Assembly: GCA_003142595.1 (NCBI GenBank)
Contig: PLMU01000003.1
Coordinates: 194,501 to 258,500 of the forward strand
Direction of reading: 5' to 3'
Length of the DNA: 64,000 nt
Source: Phycisphaerales bacterium
Lineage (GTDB): Bacteria; Planctomycetota; Phycisphaerae; Sedimentisphaerales; UBA12454
Shown here: piece after piece, positions 31,866 to 41,393 of the stretch
Position numbering within the stretch: position 1 is the first letter of the stretch
How the letters are laid out: each line of letters starts with the position of its first letter
Translations under genes and position numbers: made by a program
The notes under the pieces: model-generated
The model's database searches: none
Seen by the model: the letters and a program-made list of their open reading frames with translations, nothing else
Told to the model about the DNA's origin: nothing

Positions 31866-33416
31866 ATGTCTACTGAAGAAAAAGTGATAGTATTCGATAC
31901 AACCCTCAGGGACGGGGAACAGGCAGCGGGCACGCGACTGGGCGTTCGAGAAAAACTCGAACTTGCTATGCAGCTTGCCAAACTCGGCGTCGATGTTATC
32001 GAAGCGGGATTTCCTATTTCCTCGCCGCAGGATTTTGAGGCTGTGCAGTTAATCGCACAGCAGGTAACCGGTCCTACTATCTGCGGACTTTCCAGAGCAG
32101 TCGATAAAGATATCGACGCGGCAGGGAAAGCTCTGCAAAAAGCCAAAAAAGCAAGGATACATACCGGCCTTGGAATCAGCGATATTCATATCGCAAGCAA
32201 GTTCAAGGATGATAAGTACGGCAAGACGCTCGAAGCGAAAAAAGCAAAAACTCTCGATATGGGCGTAAAGGCTGTCAAACGCGCCAAGCAATATACCGAC
32301 GATGTCGAATTTTACTGCGAAGACTCCGGCAGAGCGGATAAAGACTATCTATATAAAGTCGTCGAAGCCGTTATCGACGCCGGCGCTACGACGGTAAATA
32401 TTCCGGATACTACCGGCTACGCGATACCTGAACAGTACGGCCAGTTGATTGCCGGGATTATTAAAAATGTGCCCAACGCAAAAAAGGCGATAATAAGCGT
32501 TCACTGTCACGACGATTTGGGAATGTCGGTTGCAAATACTCTTGCTGGAGTCAAAAATGGCGCAAGGCAGATTGAGTGCACGCTCAACGGAGTCGGAGAA
32601 CGCGCAGGCAATGCTTCGCTTGAAGAAGCTGTAATGGCGATAAAGACCCGCAAAGACTTTTTCGGGCTCGGCACAAAAATAAATACAAAAGAGCTTTACA
32701 AAACAAGCAGAATGGTTGCCGAGATGCTCGGAATATTTGTTCCGCCGAATAAAGCGATTGTCGGAGCAAATGCCTTTGCGCATAGCAGCGGAATTCACGT
32801 TGACGGATTCCTTAAAAATCCGCTGACTTATGAAATTATGCGGCCGGAAGATGTCGGCTCGCCAAAAAGCGCAGTCGTGCTCACGGCAAGGACAGGAAGG
32901 CACGGGCTTAAACATCGGCTCGCTGAACTCGGATATAAAGTATCGGAAGCGGAACTTGAGCCGCTATACAAGAGATTCCTCGATATCGCGGACAAGAAGA
33001 CAGAAGTCTTCGATGAAGATATCGCGGCCCTTTGCGGCGATGAGAGAAGAGCTATCGAACATGTGTACGAGCTTGTATATCTTCATGTCGCATGCGGGAT
33101 GGGAACTCTGCCGACGGCGAGCGTTAAAATCAAGACGAAAGGAAAAGATGCGATGATAACCGCGGCGGCCTGCGGAGACGGGCCGGTCGATGCGGCCTAT
33201 GAAGCGATAAGAATCGCAACGGGACAATCGCCGAAGTTAGACCTCTACTCGATAAAAGCTGTTACAGGCGGAAAAGAGGCGCTGGGCGAAGCGAATGTAA
33301 AAGTAATCGATAAAAACGGCGTCAGATTTACGGGCAGAGGCATCTCGACAGATATAATCGAAGCATCTGCAAAGGCGTACGTTGACGCGATAAATAGAAT
33401 GGTAGCAGAAAAATAG
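31866..33416 (+). CDS. leuA: 2-isopropylmalate synthase
   Basis: 516 aa. The N-terminal TIM barrel has [31 protein letters not shown], the metal-binding [18 protein letters not shown] and [18 protein letters not shown]. The linker and C-terminal regulatory domain ([15 protein letters not shown] to the end) give the full LeuA length and allow leucine feedback inhibition. It condenses acetyl-CoA with 2-ketoisovalerate. AAGGAG precedes the ATG. It is first of leuA-C-D, with leuB separated by inserted genes. Confidence 0.95.
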   Translation: MSTEEKVIVFDTTLRDGEQAAGTRLGVREKLELAMQLAKLGVDVIEAGFPISSPQDFEAVQLIAQQVTGPTICGLSRAVDKDIDAAGKALQKAKKARIHTGLGISDIHIASKFKDDKYGKTLEAKKAKTLDMGVKAVKRAKQYTDDVEFYCEDSGRADKDYLYKVVEAVIDAGATTVNIPDTTGYAIPEQYGQLIAGIIKNVPNAKKAIISVHCHDDLGMSVANTLAGVKNGARQIECTLNGVGERAGNASLEEAVMAIKTRKDFFGLGTKINTKELYKTSRMVAEMLGIFVPPNKAIVGANAFAHSSGIHVDGFLKNPLTYEIMRPEDVGSPKSAVVLTARTGRHGLKHRLAELGYKVSEAELEPLYKRFLDIADKKTEVFDEDIAALCGDERRAIEHVYELVYLHVACGMGTLPTASVKIKTKGKDAMITAAACGDGPVDAAYEAIRIATGQSPKLDLYSIKAVTGGKEALGEANVKVIDKNGVRFTGRGISTDIIEASAKAYVDAINRMVAEK

Positions 33417-33428
33417 GATATTTGAACT

Positions 33429-34691
33429 ATGGGAATGACAATAACAGAAAAGATACTTGCCGCGGCGGCAGGTAAAAGTAAAGTCGAAGCGGGCGATTTA
33501 ATCGATGCTAAAATCGACTGCATAATGTGCCACGATGTAACGACACCGGCGGCGATTTCAATGCTCAAGGAAAAAGGAATCGACAAAGTTTTCGATACTG
33601 AAAAAATTGTCGTTACTCCCGACCATTTCCAGCCGGCAAAAGATATCAAAAGCGCAGAACTGCATAAAAGGCTCGATAGCTGGGCAAGAGAAAAGAAAAT
33701 AAAAAATTATTATCCGCTCGGCAGAGCTGGCGTATGTCACGCATTGCTGCCGGAACAGGGACATATCAGGCCGGGCGAAGTAATTATCGGCGGCGATAGT
33801 CATACGTGCACATACGGCGCATTTGCGGCTTTCTCGACGGGTATCGGCTCGACTGATTTGGCGGCTGCTATCGCTACAGGGATACTTTGGTTTAGAGTTC
33901 CGGCATCGATAAAGTTTGTGCTTAACGGAAAACTTTCGAAAGGCGTTTACAGCAAAGATGTAATTCTGGCTGTCATCGCGAAAATCGGAACTGACGGCGC
34001 GCTTTATAAAGCAATGGAGTTTGTCGGCCCGACACTTAAAGAAATGTCGATGGAAGCGCGAATGACTATTACGAATATGGCAATCGAAGCGGGCGCTAAG
34101 AACGGCATTATCGGCTTTGACGAGATAACGAAAGAATACCTCGATAAACATCTGAAAGACAAAAAAGCTTACAAAGTCTATGAATCGGATGGAGACGCCA
34201 AGTATGAGCAGGTAATCGAAATCGACTGTTCAAAACTTGAGCCGATAGTCGCGATGCCTCATCTGCCAAGCGGCGGAAAACCGATAAGCCAGTGCGCCGG
34301 TATGAAGATGGACCAGTCTTATATCGGAAGCTGCACAAACGGACGCATCGAAGATTTAAGAATCGCTGCCAACATAATCAAAGGCAAAAAGGTCGCGATA
34401 CGAACAATCATCGTGCCCGCTACGCCTGAAATATGGAAACAGGCGATGGATGAAGGTCTGTTCGATATATTCTACGCAGCAGACTGCGTAATTTCCGCGC
34501 CGACCTGTGGAGCGTGCCTGGGCGGATTTATGGGAATACTCGCGGCAGGTGAAAAATGCGTAAGCACAACGAATAGAAATTTTGTCGGCAGAATGGGAAG
34601 CCCAAAAAGCGAAGTTTATCTGGCAAGTCCGGCTACAGCAGCAGCAAGCGCGGTAGAAGGAAAGCTGGCTGATTGCAGGAAGTATCTTTAA
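33429..34691 (+). CDS. leuC: 3-isopropylmalate dehydratase large subunit
   Basis: 420 aa short-form aconitase-superfamily subunit (the archaeal/Thermotoga-like LeuC/HacA type). It begins [14 protein letters not shown]. Catalytic residues include [21 protein letters not shown], and the 4Fe-4S cluster ligands lie in SCTNGR and [10 protein letters not shown]. It isomerises 2- to 3-isopropylmalate together with LeuD. It starts 12 nt after leuA. Confidence 0.93.
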   Translation: MGMTITEKILAAAAGKSKVEAGDLIDAKIDCIMCHDVTTPAAISMLKEKGIDKVFDTEKIVVTPDHFQPAKDIKSAELHKRLDSWAREKKIKNYYPLGRAGVCHALLPEQGHIRPGEVIIGGDSHTCTYGAFAAFSTGIGSTDLAAAIATGILWFRVPASIKFVLNGKLSKGVYSKDVILAVIAKIGTDGALYKAMEFVGPTLKEMSMEARMTITNMAIEAGAKNGIIGFDEITKEYLDKHLKDKKAYKVYESDGDAKYEQVIEIDCSKLEPIVAMPHLPSGGKPISQCAGMKMDQSYIGSCTNGRIEDLRIAANIIKGKKVAIRTIIVPATPEIWKQAMDEGLFDIFYAADCVISAPTCGACLGGFMGILAAGEKCVSTTNRNFVGRMGSPKSEVYLASPATAAASAVEGKLADCRKYL

Positions 34692-34721
34692 TCGCAGATT
34701 AAATAAAAAAAGGGAAAACAA

Positions 34722-35210
34722 ATGGCAAAGGCACATGTTTATAAACGGGACCATATAAATACGGACGAGATAATTCCGGCTCGGTATCTGAATACAGATA
34801 ATGTCGCGGAACTTTCTGCACATTGTATGGAAGATTTGGATACTGAGTTTGTGAAAAAAATTAAAGCCGGCGATATTATTGTCGCAGGTGAAGATTTCGG
34901 CTGCGGCTCGAGCAGAGAACACGCCGTCTGGGCGCTTCAGGGAGCGAAAGTCGGAGCGGTTATCGCAAAAACTTTTGCGAGGATTTTCTATCGCAACTGC
35001 ATCAACTGCGGTTTTTATCTGATTGAGCTTGACGGCTCGACAGAAAAAATCAACAACGGCGATGAAATTGAGGTCGATTACAAAAAAGGCGTTATTAATA
35101 ACAAAACGCAAAAGAAAGAATTAAAGTTTAAGCCGCTGCCGGATTTTGCTATTGAAATTATCAATGATGGCGGACTATTGGAACATATAAAGAAAAAAAC
35201 CGCGGATTAA
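34722..35210 (+). CDS. leuD: 3-isopropylmalate dehydratase small subunit
   Basis: 162 aa, matching the short LeuC partner. It has [15 protein letters not shown], the swivelling-domain motif [17 protein letters not shown] and [17 protein letters not shown]. Its last residues (KKKTAD) and stop codon are contributed by the repeat at 35200-35230, which starts inside the final codons, so the original C-terminus has been altered by a few residues at most. Confidence 0.93.
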   Translation: MAKAHVYKRDHINTDEIIPARYLNTDNVAELSAHCMEDLDTEFVKKIKAGDIIVAGEDFGCGSSREHAVWALQGAKVGAVIAKTFARIFYRNCINCGFYLIELDGSTEKINNGDEIEVDYKKGVINNKTQKKELKFKPLPDFAIEIINDGGLLEHIKKKTAD

Positions 35211-35230
35211 CGCGGATTTGCGCGGATTAA
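35200..35230 (+). repeat. CCGCGGATT repeat, copy 1, overlapping the leuD stop
   Basis: Three imperfect units: CCGCGGATTAACGCGGATTT then GCGCGGATTAA. It encodes the leuD ending TAD-stop. Confidence 0.75.
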
Positions 35231-35238
35231 ATACAAAA

Positions 35239-35640
35239 ATGACAGAAACTAATTTATTACATAATGAGTTAACAAGAGAAATTATCGGTGCTGCGATGGA
35301 AGTACACAATACCCTCGGCAGCGGATTTCTTGAGAGTGTGTATGAAGAGGCTTTGGCAATCGAATTTGACATTCGCAAGGTGCCTCATGAAAGACAAAAA
35401 GGAATCGATGTTTTTTATAAAGGATTATTGGCAAAGCAATTCTTCTGTGATTTACTGGTTGGAGGAAAAGTATTAGTCGAACTTAAAGCTCTCAAAACCA
35501 TAACAGGCGTTGAAGAGGCACAGATTCTGAACTATATGAAGGCAACAGGACTCGAAATTGGATTGTTAATAAACTTCGGAGAACAATCGTTAAAGTACAA
35601 GAGATTAATTCTTCAACGAAAAGCTGAAACCGCGGATTAA
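35239..35640 (+). CDS. GxxExxY protein (PD-(D/E)XK-like)
   Basis: About 133 aa from ATG 35239, the first start after the repeat. It shows HNELTREIIGAAMEVHNTLG, the name-giving GSGFLESVYEEAL, and a nuclease-like core FFCDLLVGGKVLVELKA, where D and E-x-K fit a PD-(D/E)XK active site. A C-terminal INFG...KRLIL block completes the family pattern. Biological role unknown. Its last residues (ETAD-stop) come from the second copy of the same repeat that ends leuD. It is inserted between leuD and leuB and probably read through by the leu transcript. Confidence 0.85.
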   Translation: MTETNLLHNELTREIIGAAMEVHNTLGSGFLESVYEEALAIEFDIRKVPHERQKGIDVFYKGLLAKQFFCDLLVGGKVLVELKALKTITGVEEAQILNYMKATGLEIGLLINFGEQSLKYKRLILQRKAETAD

Positions 35641-35659
35641 CGCGGATTTGCACGGATTA
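35630..35659 (+). repeat. CCGCGGATT repeat, copy 2, overlapping the GxxExxY stop
   Basis: CCGCGGATTAACGCGGATTT then GCACGGATTA. It differs from copy 1 by one base over 30 nt and again supplies TAD-stop. Confidence 0.75.
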
Positions 35660-35678
35660 CTTAATCATTGAATAAACG

Positions 35679-36548
35679 ATGTGTAAATTAAACGAAAAAT
35701 TAAAAGAATGGGAAAACTGGTACTCAGAAGACCAAAATTCGGTCTGCGCACAAATTAGCGATATGTTATTGGATGCCGCTGTCTTTTATGCCATAAATGA
35801 GGCGAGAAAGTATGCGACCATTGACGCCCAGGGGAATCCTGAATTAAATTGGTTGGTTCATAACTTTATTGATCGGAGCTTTCTAAAAACACAGGCCTTA
35901 TTGGTTAGAAGATTATGTGACGGACGGAAAGATGTAATCTCATTACGCAGACTTATAAACGATATGGAAGAAAATAAGTCTCTCCTGACAAGAGAAAATA
36001 TTCTTTCTGCTTTTGGATATCCATACGACTATGAGAAAGTGATAAAAGAAGGTTGTCAAACCAATAATTCAACAATGAGATTCAATGGCGCACAGTCTGA
36101 GATAGTACACAAAAATATAGACTTGCTTACCGGCGTCAAACCTGAACAAAGGCAACAGAACGATACTGTTCAAGACGGTGTGTTCGATCGGTTAAACAAA
36201 TGGCTGGATAAATGTGAACCGATTGTCAACTCCGTGAACAAAATCGTTGCCCATGCAGCGACTCCGGAAAGCAGAGAAAAGGTCCCCGCTAAAGACCTAA
36301 AGATTTCTTTAGCCAGGATTCACAAGGCACACTGCCGGATTGTCAGGATAGCTGCATTTATAGGCCAAGTCGTATTATATAAATCAGTCGGACTCACTCA
36401 TTTGCCAAGTTATGCGGGAAATAAGTTTGAGCATTTTGAAAAACCACTTATCACAAAAAATAATATTGAAAAGCTAAAAAATTCATGGGATAGATATGAT
36501 AAACATATCAAGCAATTGAGCGAGCGGCCAGAAAGAAGAATTATATAA
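35679..36548 (+). CDS. Hypothetical helical protein, possibly HEPN/AbiU2-like
   Basis: 289 aa, mostly helical, without signal peptide or TM segments. No confident family. Charged helical blocks (LLVRRLCDGRKDVISLRRLIND; NSVNKIVAHAATPESREK; KAHCRIVRIAAFIGQ) resemble HEPN-type or AbiU2-like toxins in general layout. A catalytic R-x4-H cannot be placed with certainty. It lies between the second and third CCGCGGATT repeats and is A+T-rich relative to the leu genes, supporting a recent insertion. Its start has no clear Shine-Dalgarno. Confidence 0.55.
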   Translation: MCKLNEKLKEWENWYSEDQNSVCAQISDMLLDAAVFYAINEARKYATIDAQGNPELNWLVHNFIDRSFLKTQALLVRRLCDGRKDVISLRRLINDMEENKSLLTRENILSAFGYPYDYEKVIKEGCQTNNSTMRFNGAQSEIVHKNIDLLTGVKPEQRQQNDTVQDGVFDRLNKWLDKCEPIVNSVNKIVAHAATPESREKVPAKDLKISLARIHKAHCRIVRIAAFIGQVVLYKSVGLTHLPSYAGNKFEHFEKPLITKNNIEKLKNSWDRYDKHIKQLSERPERRII

Positions 36549-36555
36549 AAATAAT

Positions 36556-36584
36556 AATCCGTGAAAATCCGCGTTAATCCGCGG
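36556..36584 (-). repeat. CCGCGGATT repeat, copy 3, inverted
   Basis: AATCCGTGAAAATCCGCGTT then AATCCGCGG is the reverse complement of copies 1 and 2 with two mismatches. It closes the inserted segment on the leuB side. Confidence 0.75.
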
Positions 36585-36617
36585 TTGAAAATTAACTTAT
36601 ATTAAGGAAAGGGTAAA

Positions 36618-37703
36618 ATGAAGACGTACAATATTGCTGTAATGGGCGGCGACGGCACAGGGCCGGAAGTAACTGCCGAGGCTGTAAAAGTTTTAAAGGC
36701 TGCTGAAGCAAAATTCGGTTTCAAAACCGATTTGACCGATTTCGATTTCGGCGGTGAAAGATATAAAAGGACGGGCGAAACACTGCCGGACAGCGCGGTT
36801 GAAGAACTTCGCAAATTTGACGCGATTCTGCTGGGCGCTATCGGTCATCCGGATGTAAAGCCGGGAATTCTTGAAAAGGGAATTCTGCTCAAGGCTCGTT
36901 TCGATTTGGACCAGTATATAAATTTAAGGCCGGTAAGATTGTTCCCCGGCGTTGAATGTCCGCTCAAAGGCAAAGGCCCAAAAGAAATAGATTATGTAGT
37001 TGTTCGTGAAAATTCCGGCGACGCATATACCGGCACAGGCGGATTTACTTTGAAAGGCACGCCGAACGAAGTTGCAGTGCAGTCGGCTGTTTATAACAGA
37101 TTCCAGGTTGACAGATGTCTGAAATACGCCTTTGAATACGCCAAAAAGCACGGCAAAAAAGCTCGCGGAGTCGGCGCCGAAAACACTCTCGCCCTTGTCG
37201 GCAAGACAAACGTTCTTACATTTATTTACGACCTTTGGGAACGCGCATTCCACGAAATGGGCAAAAAAGAATATCCGGATATCCGCAGAGATTACTATCA
37301 CGTTGACGCAACCTGTATGTGGATGGTCAAGAGTCCTGAATGGTTCGATGTTCTTGTAACCGGCAATTTGTTCGGCGATATTATTACCGACCTTGGCGCT
37401 ATAACGCAGGGCGGAATGGGCATCGCGGCAGGCGGAAATATTAATCCGAAAGGCGTTTCGATGTTCGAGCCTATCGGCGGAAGCGCACCGAAATATACGG
37501 GTATGGGCGTTATCAATCCGCTGGCGGCAATTTGCGCAGCTCAAATGATGCTCGAAACACTGGGCGAAGAAAAAGCGGCGAAAAAAATTGAAGACGCTGT
37601 AAAATTCGTAACGGCAAACAAGATGAAGAGTATGGCGGCAGGTAAAATGGGATATTCCACTTCCCAGGTCGGCGATTTAGTTGCTGAAAAAGTTGCTGAA
37701 TAA
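36618..37703 (+). CDS. leuB: 3-isopropylmalate dehydrogenase
   Basis: 361 aa beta-decarboxylating dehydrogenase. GGDGTGPEVTAEAVKVL at the N-terminus, the substrate loop RENSGDAYTGTGG, YHVDATCMWMV, and the metal/NAD segment NLFGDIITDLGAITQGGMG...EPIGGSAPKYTG. It oxidises 3-isopropylmalate to 2-ketoisocaproate. AAGGAAAGGG precedes the ATG. Related isocitrate/tartrate dehydrogenases share these motifs, but the leu context decides. Confidence 0.92.
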   Translation: MKTYNIAVMGGDGTGPEVTAEAVKVLKAAEAKFGFKTDLTDFDFGGERYKRTGETLPDSAVEELRKFDAILLGAIGHPDVKPGILEKGILLKARFDLDQYINLRPVRLFPGVECPLKGKGPKEIDYVVVRENSGDAYTGTGGFTLKGTPNEVAVQSAVYNRFQVDRCLKYAFEYAKKHGKKARGVGAENTLALVGKTNVLTFIYDLWERAFHEMGKKEYPDIRRDYYHVDATCMWMVKSPEWFDVLVTGNLFGDIITDLGAITQGGMGIAAGGNINPKGVSMFEPIGGSAPKYTGMGVINPLAAICAAQMMLETLGEEKAAKKIEDAVKFVTANKMKSMAAGKMGYSTSQVGDLVAEKVAE

Positions 37704-37711
37704 TTAAAAAT

Positions 37712-37750
37712 AATCCCGCGTCTGAGTCGTTCGGGCACGGGATTTTAAAT
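37712..37750 (+). terminator. Rho-independent terminator of the leu cluster
   Basis: AATCCCG (37712-37718) pairs with CGGGATT (37738-37744), then TTAAATTTT. It lies 8 nt after the leuB stop. Confidence 0.75.
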
Positions 37751-37773
37751 TTTGATTTTTTATTTTAGATGCC

Positions 37774-38778
37774 ATGCCTGCAAATCTGACACCAGCTTAT
37801 TTAAAGGCTGACAAGTGGTTCAGGGAAGCAACCACTGACGAGGAGAAAATTCTTGCCCTGCAGGAGATGATGAGGGTCATCCCCAAGCACAAAGGCACAG
37901 AGCATATCCAGGCAGACCTGCGAAAAAAAATGAGCGCTCTGAAAGAATCTGCCGAAAAAAAGAAAAAGGCAACGCATGGCCTCCTTGACATTTTTCATAT
38001 TCCAAAAAGCGGAGCAGGACAGGTCGTTCTTCTGGGACTTCCCAACAGCGGCAAAAGCGCAATCGTCGCGGCGATTACTCACGCCAAGGCACACGTTGCA
38101 GATTTCCCATTCACAACAAGTATCCCCCTGCCGGGAATAGCACATTTCGAAGATATAAAAATCGAAATAGTCGATATGCCGCCGATAACGGCCGAATTCG
38201 CACCGACTGGAATTGTCAATACGCTGCGAAATTGCGACATTATAGGCATTTGCGTGGATTTGAGCGGCAACATCGCTGAGCAGATTAAAGTCTGCTTTGA
38301 TTTTCTCGAAGCAAGAAGGCTTATGCTTGACCCGAACAATCCAATTCTTGACGAAGGCGGTAAATCGCTGGCGAGAAAATGTTTTATCATCGCGACGAAA
38401 AAAGATTCGGCGCCGCCGGAGGCGATTGATAATTTAAAAAAACAATTAACAAGGCCGATGGAAATTTCCGCGATATCCGTCACAGACAGAGCAAGTCTTG
38501 AAAAAATGCTTGCGGATGTTTTCAGGCTGCTGGAAATAGTCAGGGTTTACGCTAAAAAGCCGGGGCATGAGGTGGATATGAAAGACCCGTTTGTTCTGCA
38601 TAAAGGTTCAACAGTTGCGGATTTGGCACTGTTGATTCACAAGGAACTTGCGGAAAAACTAAAAACCGCACGATGCTGGGCTTCGCCAGGCTCAGGCGGT
38701 AAAATTCATGACGGCCAAAACGTGCACAAGACACATATTTTATGCGACAAAGATACAATAGAATTGCATTTTGCATAA
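37774..38778 (+). CDS. Drg/Obg-like GTPase with TGS domain
   Basis: 334 aa. An N-terminal helical segment (residues 1-75) precedes a G domain with VVLLGLPNSGKSA (G1, about 88-100), a G2/G3 region (DFPFTTSIPLPG; VDMPPITAE, where the usual DxPG is altered) and ATKKDS as an atypical G4. A C-terminal TGS domain (about 265-334) shows PFVLHKGSTVADLALLIHKE. Proteins of the DRG/Obg class bind GTP and act on ribosomes or tRNA. The G3 deviation (DMPP rather than DTPG) is notable. Confidence 0.82.
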   Translation: MPANLTPAYLKADKWFREATTDEEKILALQEMMRVIPKHKGTEHIQADLRKKMSALKESAEKKKKATHGLLDIFHIPKSGAGQVVLLGLPNSGKSAIVAAITHAKAHVADFPFTTSIPLPGIAHFEDIKIEIVDMPPITAEFAPTGIVNTLRNCDIIGICVDLSGNIAEQIKVCFDFLEARRLMLDPNNPILDEGGKSLARKCFIIATKKDSAPPEAIDNLKKQLTRPMEISAISVTDRASLEKMLADVFRLLEIVRVYAKKPGHEVDMKDPFVLHKGSTVADLALLIHKELAEKLKTARCWASPGSGGKIHDGQNVHKTHILCDKDTIELHFA

Positions 38779-38794
38779 TCTTAAGGAAATGAAA

Positions 38795-38989
38795 ATGGAA
38801 TGTAAGAAAAAAGAGAACCTGAAATTCTGCAACTGCTCGTATCCGGGCTGTGATAATAAAGGTATCTGCTGCCAGTGTCTTCAATATCATCTGGAATCGA
38901 AGCAGCTTCCCGGCTGCTGTTTTCCGCCGGAGGTGGAAAAAACTTATGACAGAAGTTTCAAGGCCTTTGCCAAGGCATGGAAACTATAA
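38795..38989 (+). CDS. DUF6485-like small Cys-rich protein
   Basis: 64 aa from ATG 38795, 7 nt after an AAGGA Shine-Dalgarno. Seven Cys are arranged CNCSYPGCDNKGICCQC plus LPGCCFPP, followed by EKTYDRSFKAFAKAW. The spacing matches the DUF6485 family of small presumed metal-binding proteins. No function is known. It lies 16 nt after the GTPase gene and its end overlaps the convergent kinase gene by 6 nt. Confidence 0.75.
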   Translation: MECKKKENLKFCNCSYPGCDNKGICCQCLQYHLESKQLPGCCFPPEVEKTYDRSFKAFAKAWKL

Positions 38990-39496
38990 AGAAGTTTTGA
39001 GCTTCTCAATGATTTTATCGACAACTTGTTCGTGAGTTAAATTTAGGCAATCAATTTTAAAATCAGCCCATTTTTCGTAAAGAGGTGAGCGTTTTTTGTA
39101 TAAATCATCTATGGTCTGACCTTTGCTCATCACAACGCCGCGGATATTCAAATCCGTAAGGCGTTTTTTTATCATATCAAGCGGCAAATCGAGATAAATG
39201 ATTATTCCATTTTTCTTAAGATGGTTCATCGCAACATCACTGTAAACAACACTTCCGCCGGTAGCGATTACAATATCTGTTTTATCGATACAGAGAATAT
39301 GCTGGGCTTCAAGTTTACAGAATTTATCCAAACCATCAGCGTCAATAATCTGCTGAAGCGTTTTGCCGACAATGGCCTGAATAAAAACATCGGTATCGAG
39401 AAAATATCTGCCCAATCTTTTGGCAAGCAGCACGCCGATAGTGCTTTTGCCGACTGCGGGCATTCCTATAAGAACAATATTTTTTTTCTGAATCAT
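38984..39496 (-). CDS. Shikimate-kinase-like P-loop kinase
   Basis: 170 aa. Walker A GMPAVGKST (11-19), DTD (34-36), GGS (about 79-81) and RSPLYEKWAD near the C-terminus place it in the shikimate kinase superfamily. The Arg that normally binds shikimate in FRxxE is replaced: here the segment is FCKLE (about 59-63), and the lid has IRGVVMSKG where RPLL is usual. This is either a divergent shikimate kinase or an enzyme with another small-molecule substrate (homoserine is one possibility). It lies 4 nt after the last TMTC-like gene and is probably in the purC transcript. Confidence 0.8.
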   Translation of the reverse strand: MIQKKNIVLIGMPAVGKSTIGVLLAKRLGRYFLDTDVFIQAIVGKTLQQIIDADGLDKFCKLEAQHILCIDKTDIVIATGGSVVYSDVAMNHLKKNGIIIYLDLPLDMIKKRLTDLNIRGVVMSKGQTIDDLYKKRSPLYEKWADFKIDCLNLTHEQVVDKIIEKLKTSL

Positions 39497-39500
39497 ATTG

Positions 39501-41393
39501 TTATGGAACGGTTTGTTTTTTCAAAGCGGTTTCAAGAAGCTGACGCACATCTGTTCGATTAGGGTCGATTTGCAGGGCTGCCTGATAAGCTTTTATCGCT
39601 CCAACAGTATCGCCTTTTTTCCCAAGGAGAAGACCTAAGTTGCGATACATTTCGGCATCGGCCGGTCTTGCTTTTAAAACAAAACGAACTTCTTTTATCG
39701 CTTCGTCAGTTTTGCCAACAGCGGCCAGCGCCATGCTCAGGTGGCCATGAACAAACACATTGCCAGGGTCAAGCTCGAGCGCTTTATTGAAGTATTCAAT
39801 TGCCTGGTCGGATTTTTTCAGTTCATTTAAAGTTATGGCAAGATTTAAATACGCATCAACGTAATCCGGTTTTACTTTCACCGCCTGCTTATAATATTCA
39901 ATGGAATCCTGCGGCTTGCCTTGTTTTTTCAGGGCAGAAGCAAGATTAAAAAATGCCTGTGCAAGGCCCGGGTTATATTTTATGGCCAAACGGAATTGTT
40001 CAATGGCCTGGTCGGTTTTGCCGGTCTGCAAAAAGATGTTGCCAAGATTATTATGAGCTTCGGCGGATTTCGGCTTTAGTTTCAAAAACTTATTAGATTG
40101 TTCAATAGCTTCATCAAATCTTCCCAGCTCGCTCAGATAGGTTGCATAGTCTTCGAGAATGAGCGGATTATTTTCGGTAATCTGCAGGGTATGCTCAAAC
40201 AGCGGCAGACTGTCTTTCCAATATTTTAATTGTACAGAGGCGGTAAACGCCCAGCCGCTCAGCACCACAACAGCCAGGCAGCCTAAAATGATATTTCTAT
40301 TTCGCCATTTCGGAACAAACTCGCTTGCGCTAAAGGCAATAATAATAAATAAGCCCGTTAACGTCATATACGTATATCTGTCGGCCATAGCCTGCAGGCC
40401 GGCCTGGACCAGGCCGATTACCGGCACCAGTGTGCCCAGATACCATAACCAGCCGACCGTAAAATATCTTCGGCGTCTGCCCAGATAAATAAAAATTATG
40501 GAAGCTATCACAAGCAATAAACCACTGATTATAGCTTTTGTGACCGAAAAGGCGTTGCCCGGATGCGGATAAAGGACTGCCAACCGACTGGGCCAAATCA
40601 TGTTAGTAATGTATGTAAGGTAGGAAATAAACGCATTGGCAATTCTGGCTTTAAGACACATTATTTCGACAGCAATTGTTGCGCCGCTTCTTTGCTGAAC
40701 AAAATATGTAATTACACAGGCAGCGAGAGAGCCGGCAAAAAACGGAATTTTCTCAGTCAAAAGCCTCCAGGTGATTTTTCTTCGAAGCGGCCAATAATCC
40801 AGCAAAAGCAGAACAAACGGAAGCGTAACAACCATAGGTTTTGACATAAGACCCAGAACAAACAATAATATTGCCGCTAAATACCATTTAAGTTTTGGGT
40901 TTTCAACATAACGAACGTATGCCCACATTGTCAGCAGCCAGAAGAAAGTGCTCAGCAAATCTTTTCGTTCTGCAATCCAGGCGACTGATTCGACGTGCAA
41001 AGGATGCAGCGCAAAAGCCGCCGCGACAAATACGCTTGGCCATAATGCGCCGGTCATCCTCATTAAAACATAAAACAAAATTAATGTATTTAAGATATGA
41101 AACAATACATTTATTAAGTGATATCCGCCGGCCCAGTTTTTAAAAAGCTGGTAATCAATCATATGAGAAATCCAGGTAACAGGATGCCAGTTGCTTGCGT
41201 AGCCGGATGTAAAAGCCCAATGAATGCTTTTGAAGTTCAGTCCTGAATGTACGTTTATATTGTTTGTCACATAAAGGTCATCATCGTATTTAACAAAATT
41301 ATAGGAATAGACCGGCCAATAGACTGCGATAATTGCAGCGATTAATAAAACGCATATTAAAATAAAACGGTATTCATAAAATTGTTTATTCAT
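39501..41393 (-). CDS. TMTC-like GT-C membrane protein with C-terminal TPRs, paralog 1
   Basis: 630 aa. About 11 TM helices in residues 10-405, then some six TPRs (about 425-625). GT-C features: YDDDLYVTNN in the first extracytoplasmic loop (metal/donor-binding DD), HPLHVESVAWIAERKDLLSTFF, PSRLAVLYPHPG and ADRYTYMTLTG. The plan matches TMTC proteins (TM O-mannosyltransferases with TPRs), so transfer of a lipid-linked sugar to protein is inferred, with TPRs binding acceptor chains. It is the last of four paralogs joined by 4-nt ATGA overlaps. Confidence 0.75.
   Translation of the reverse strand: MNKQFYEYRFILICVLLIAAIIAVYWPVYSYNFVKYDDDLYVTNNINVHSGLNFKSIHWAFTSGYASNWHPVTWISHMIDYQLFKNWAGGYHLINVLFHILNTLILFYVLMRMTGALWPSVFVAAAFALHPLHVESVAWIAERKDLLSTFFWLLTMWAYVRYVENPKLKWYLAAILLFVLGLMSKPMVVTLPFVLLLLDYWPLRRKITWRLLTEKIPFFAGSLAACVITYFVQQRSGATIAVEIMCLKARIANAFISYLTYITNMIWPSRLAVLYPHPGNAFSVTKAIISGLLLVIASIIFIYLGRRRRYFTVGWLWYLGTLVPVIGLVQAGLQAMADRYTYMTLTGLFIIIAFSASEFVPKWRNRNIILGCLAVVVLSGWAFTASVQLKYWKDSLPLFEHTLQITENNPLILEDYATYLSELGRFDEAIEQSNKFLKLKPKSAEAHNNLGNIFLQTGKTDQAIEQFRLAIKYNPGLAQAFFNLASALKKQGKPQDSIEYYKQAVKVKPDYVDAYLNLAITLNELKKSDQAIEYFNKALELDPGNVFVHGHLSMALAAVGKTDEAIKEVRFVLKARPADAEMYRNLGLLLGKKGDTVGAIKAYQAALQIDPNRTDVRQLLETALKKQTVP

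Noticed and set aside
32349-32915. 188-codon minus-strand ORF inside leuA
   Set aside because: Antisense shadow of a well-conserved leuA; composition-driven.
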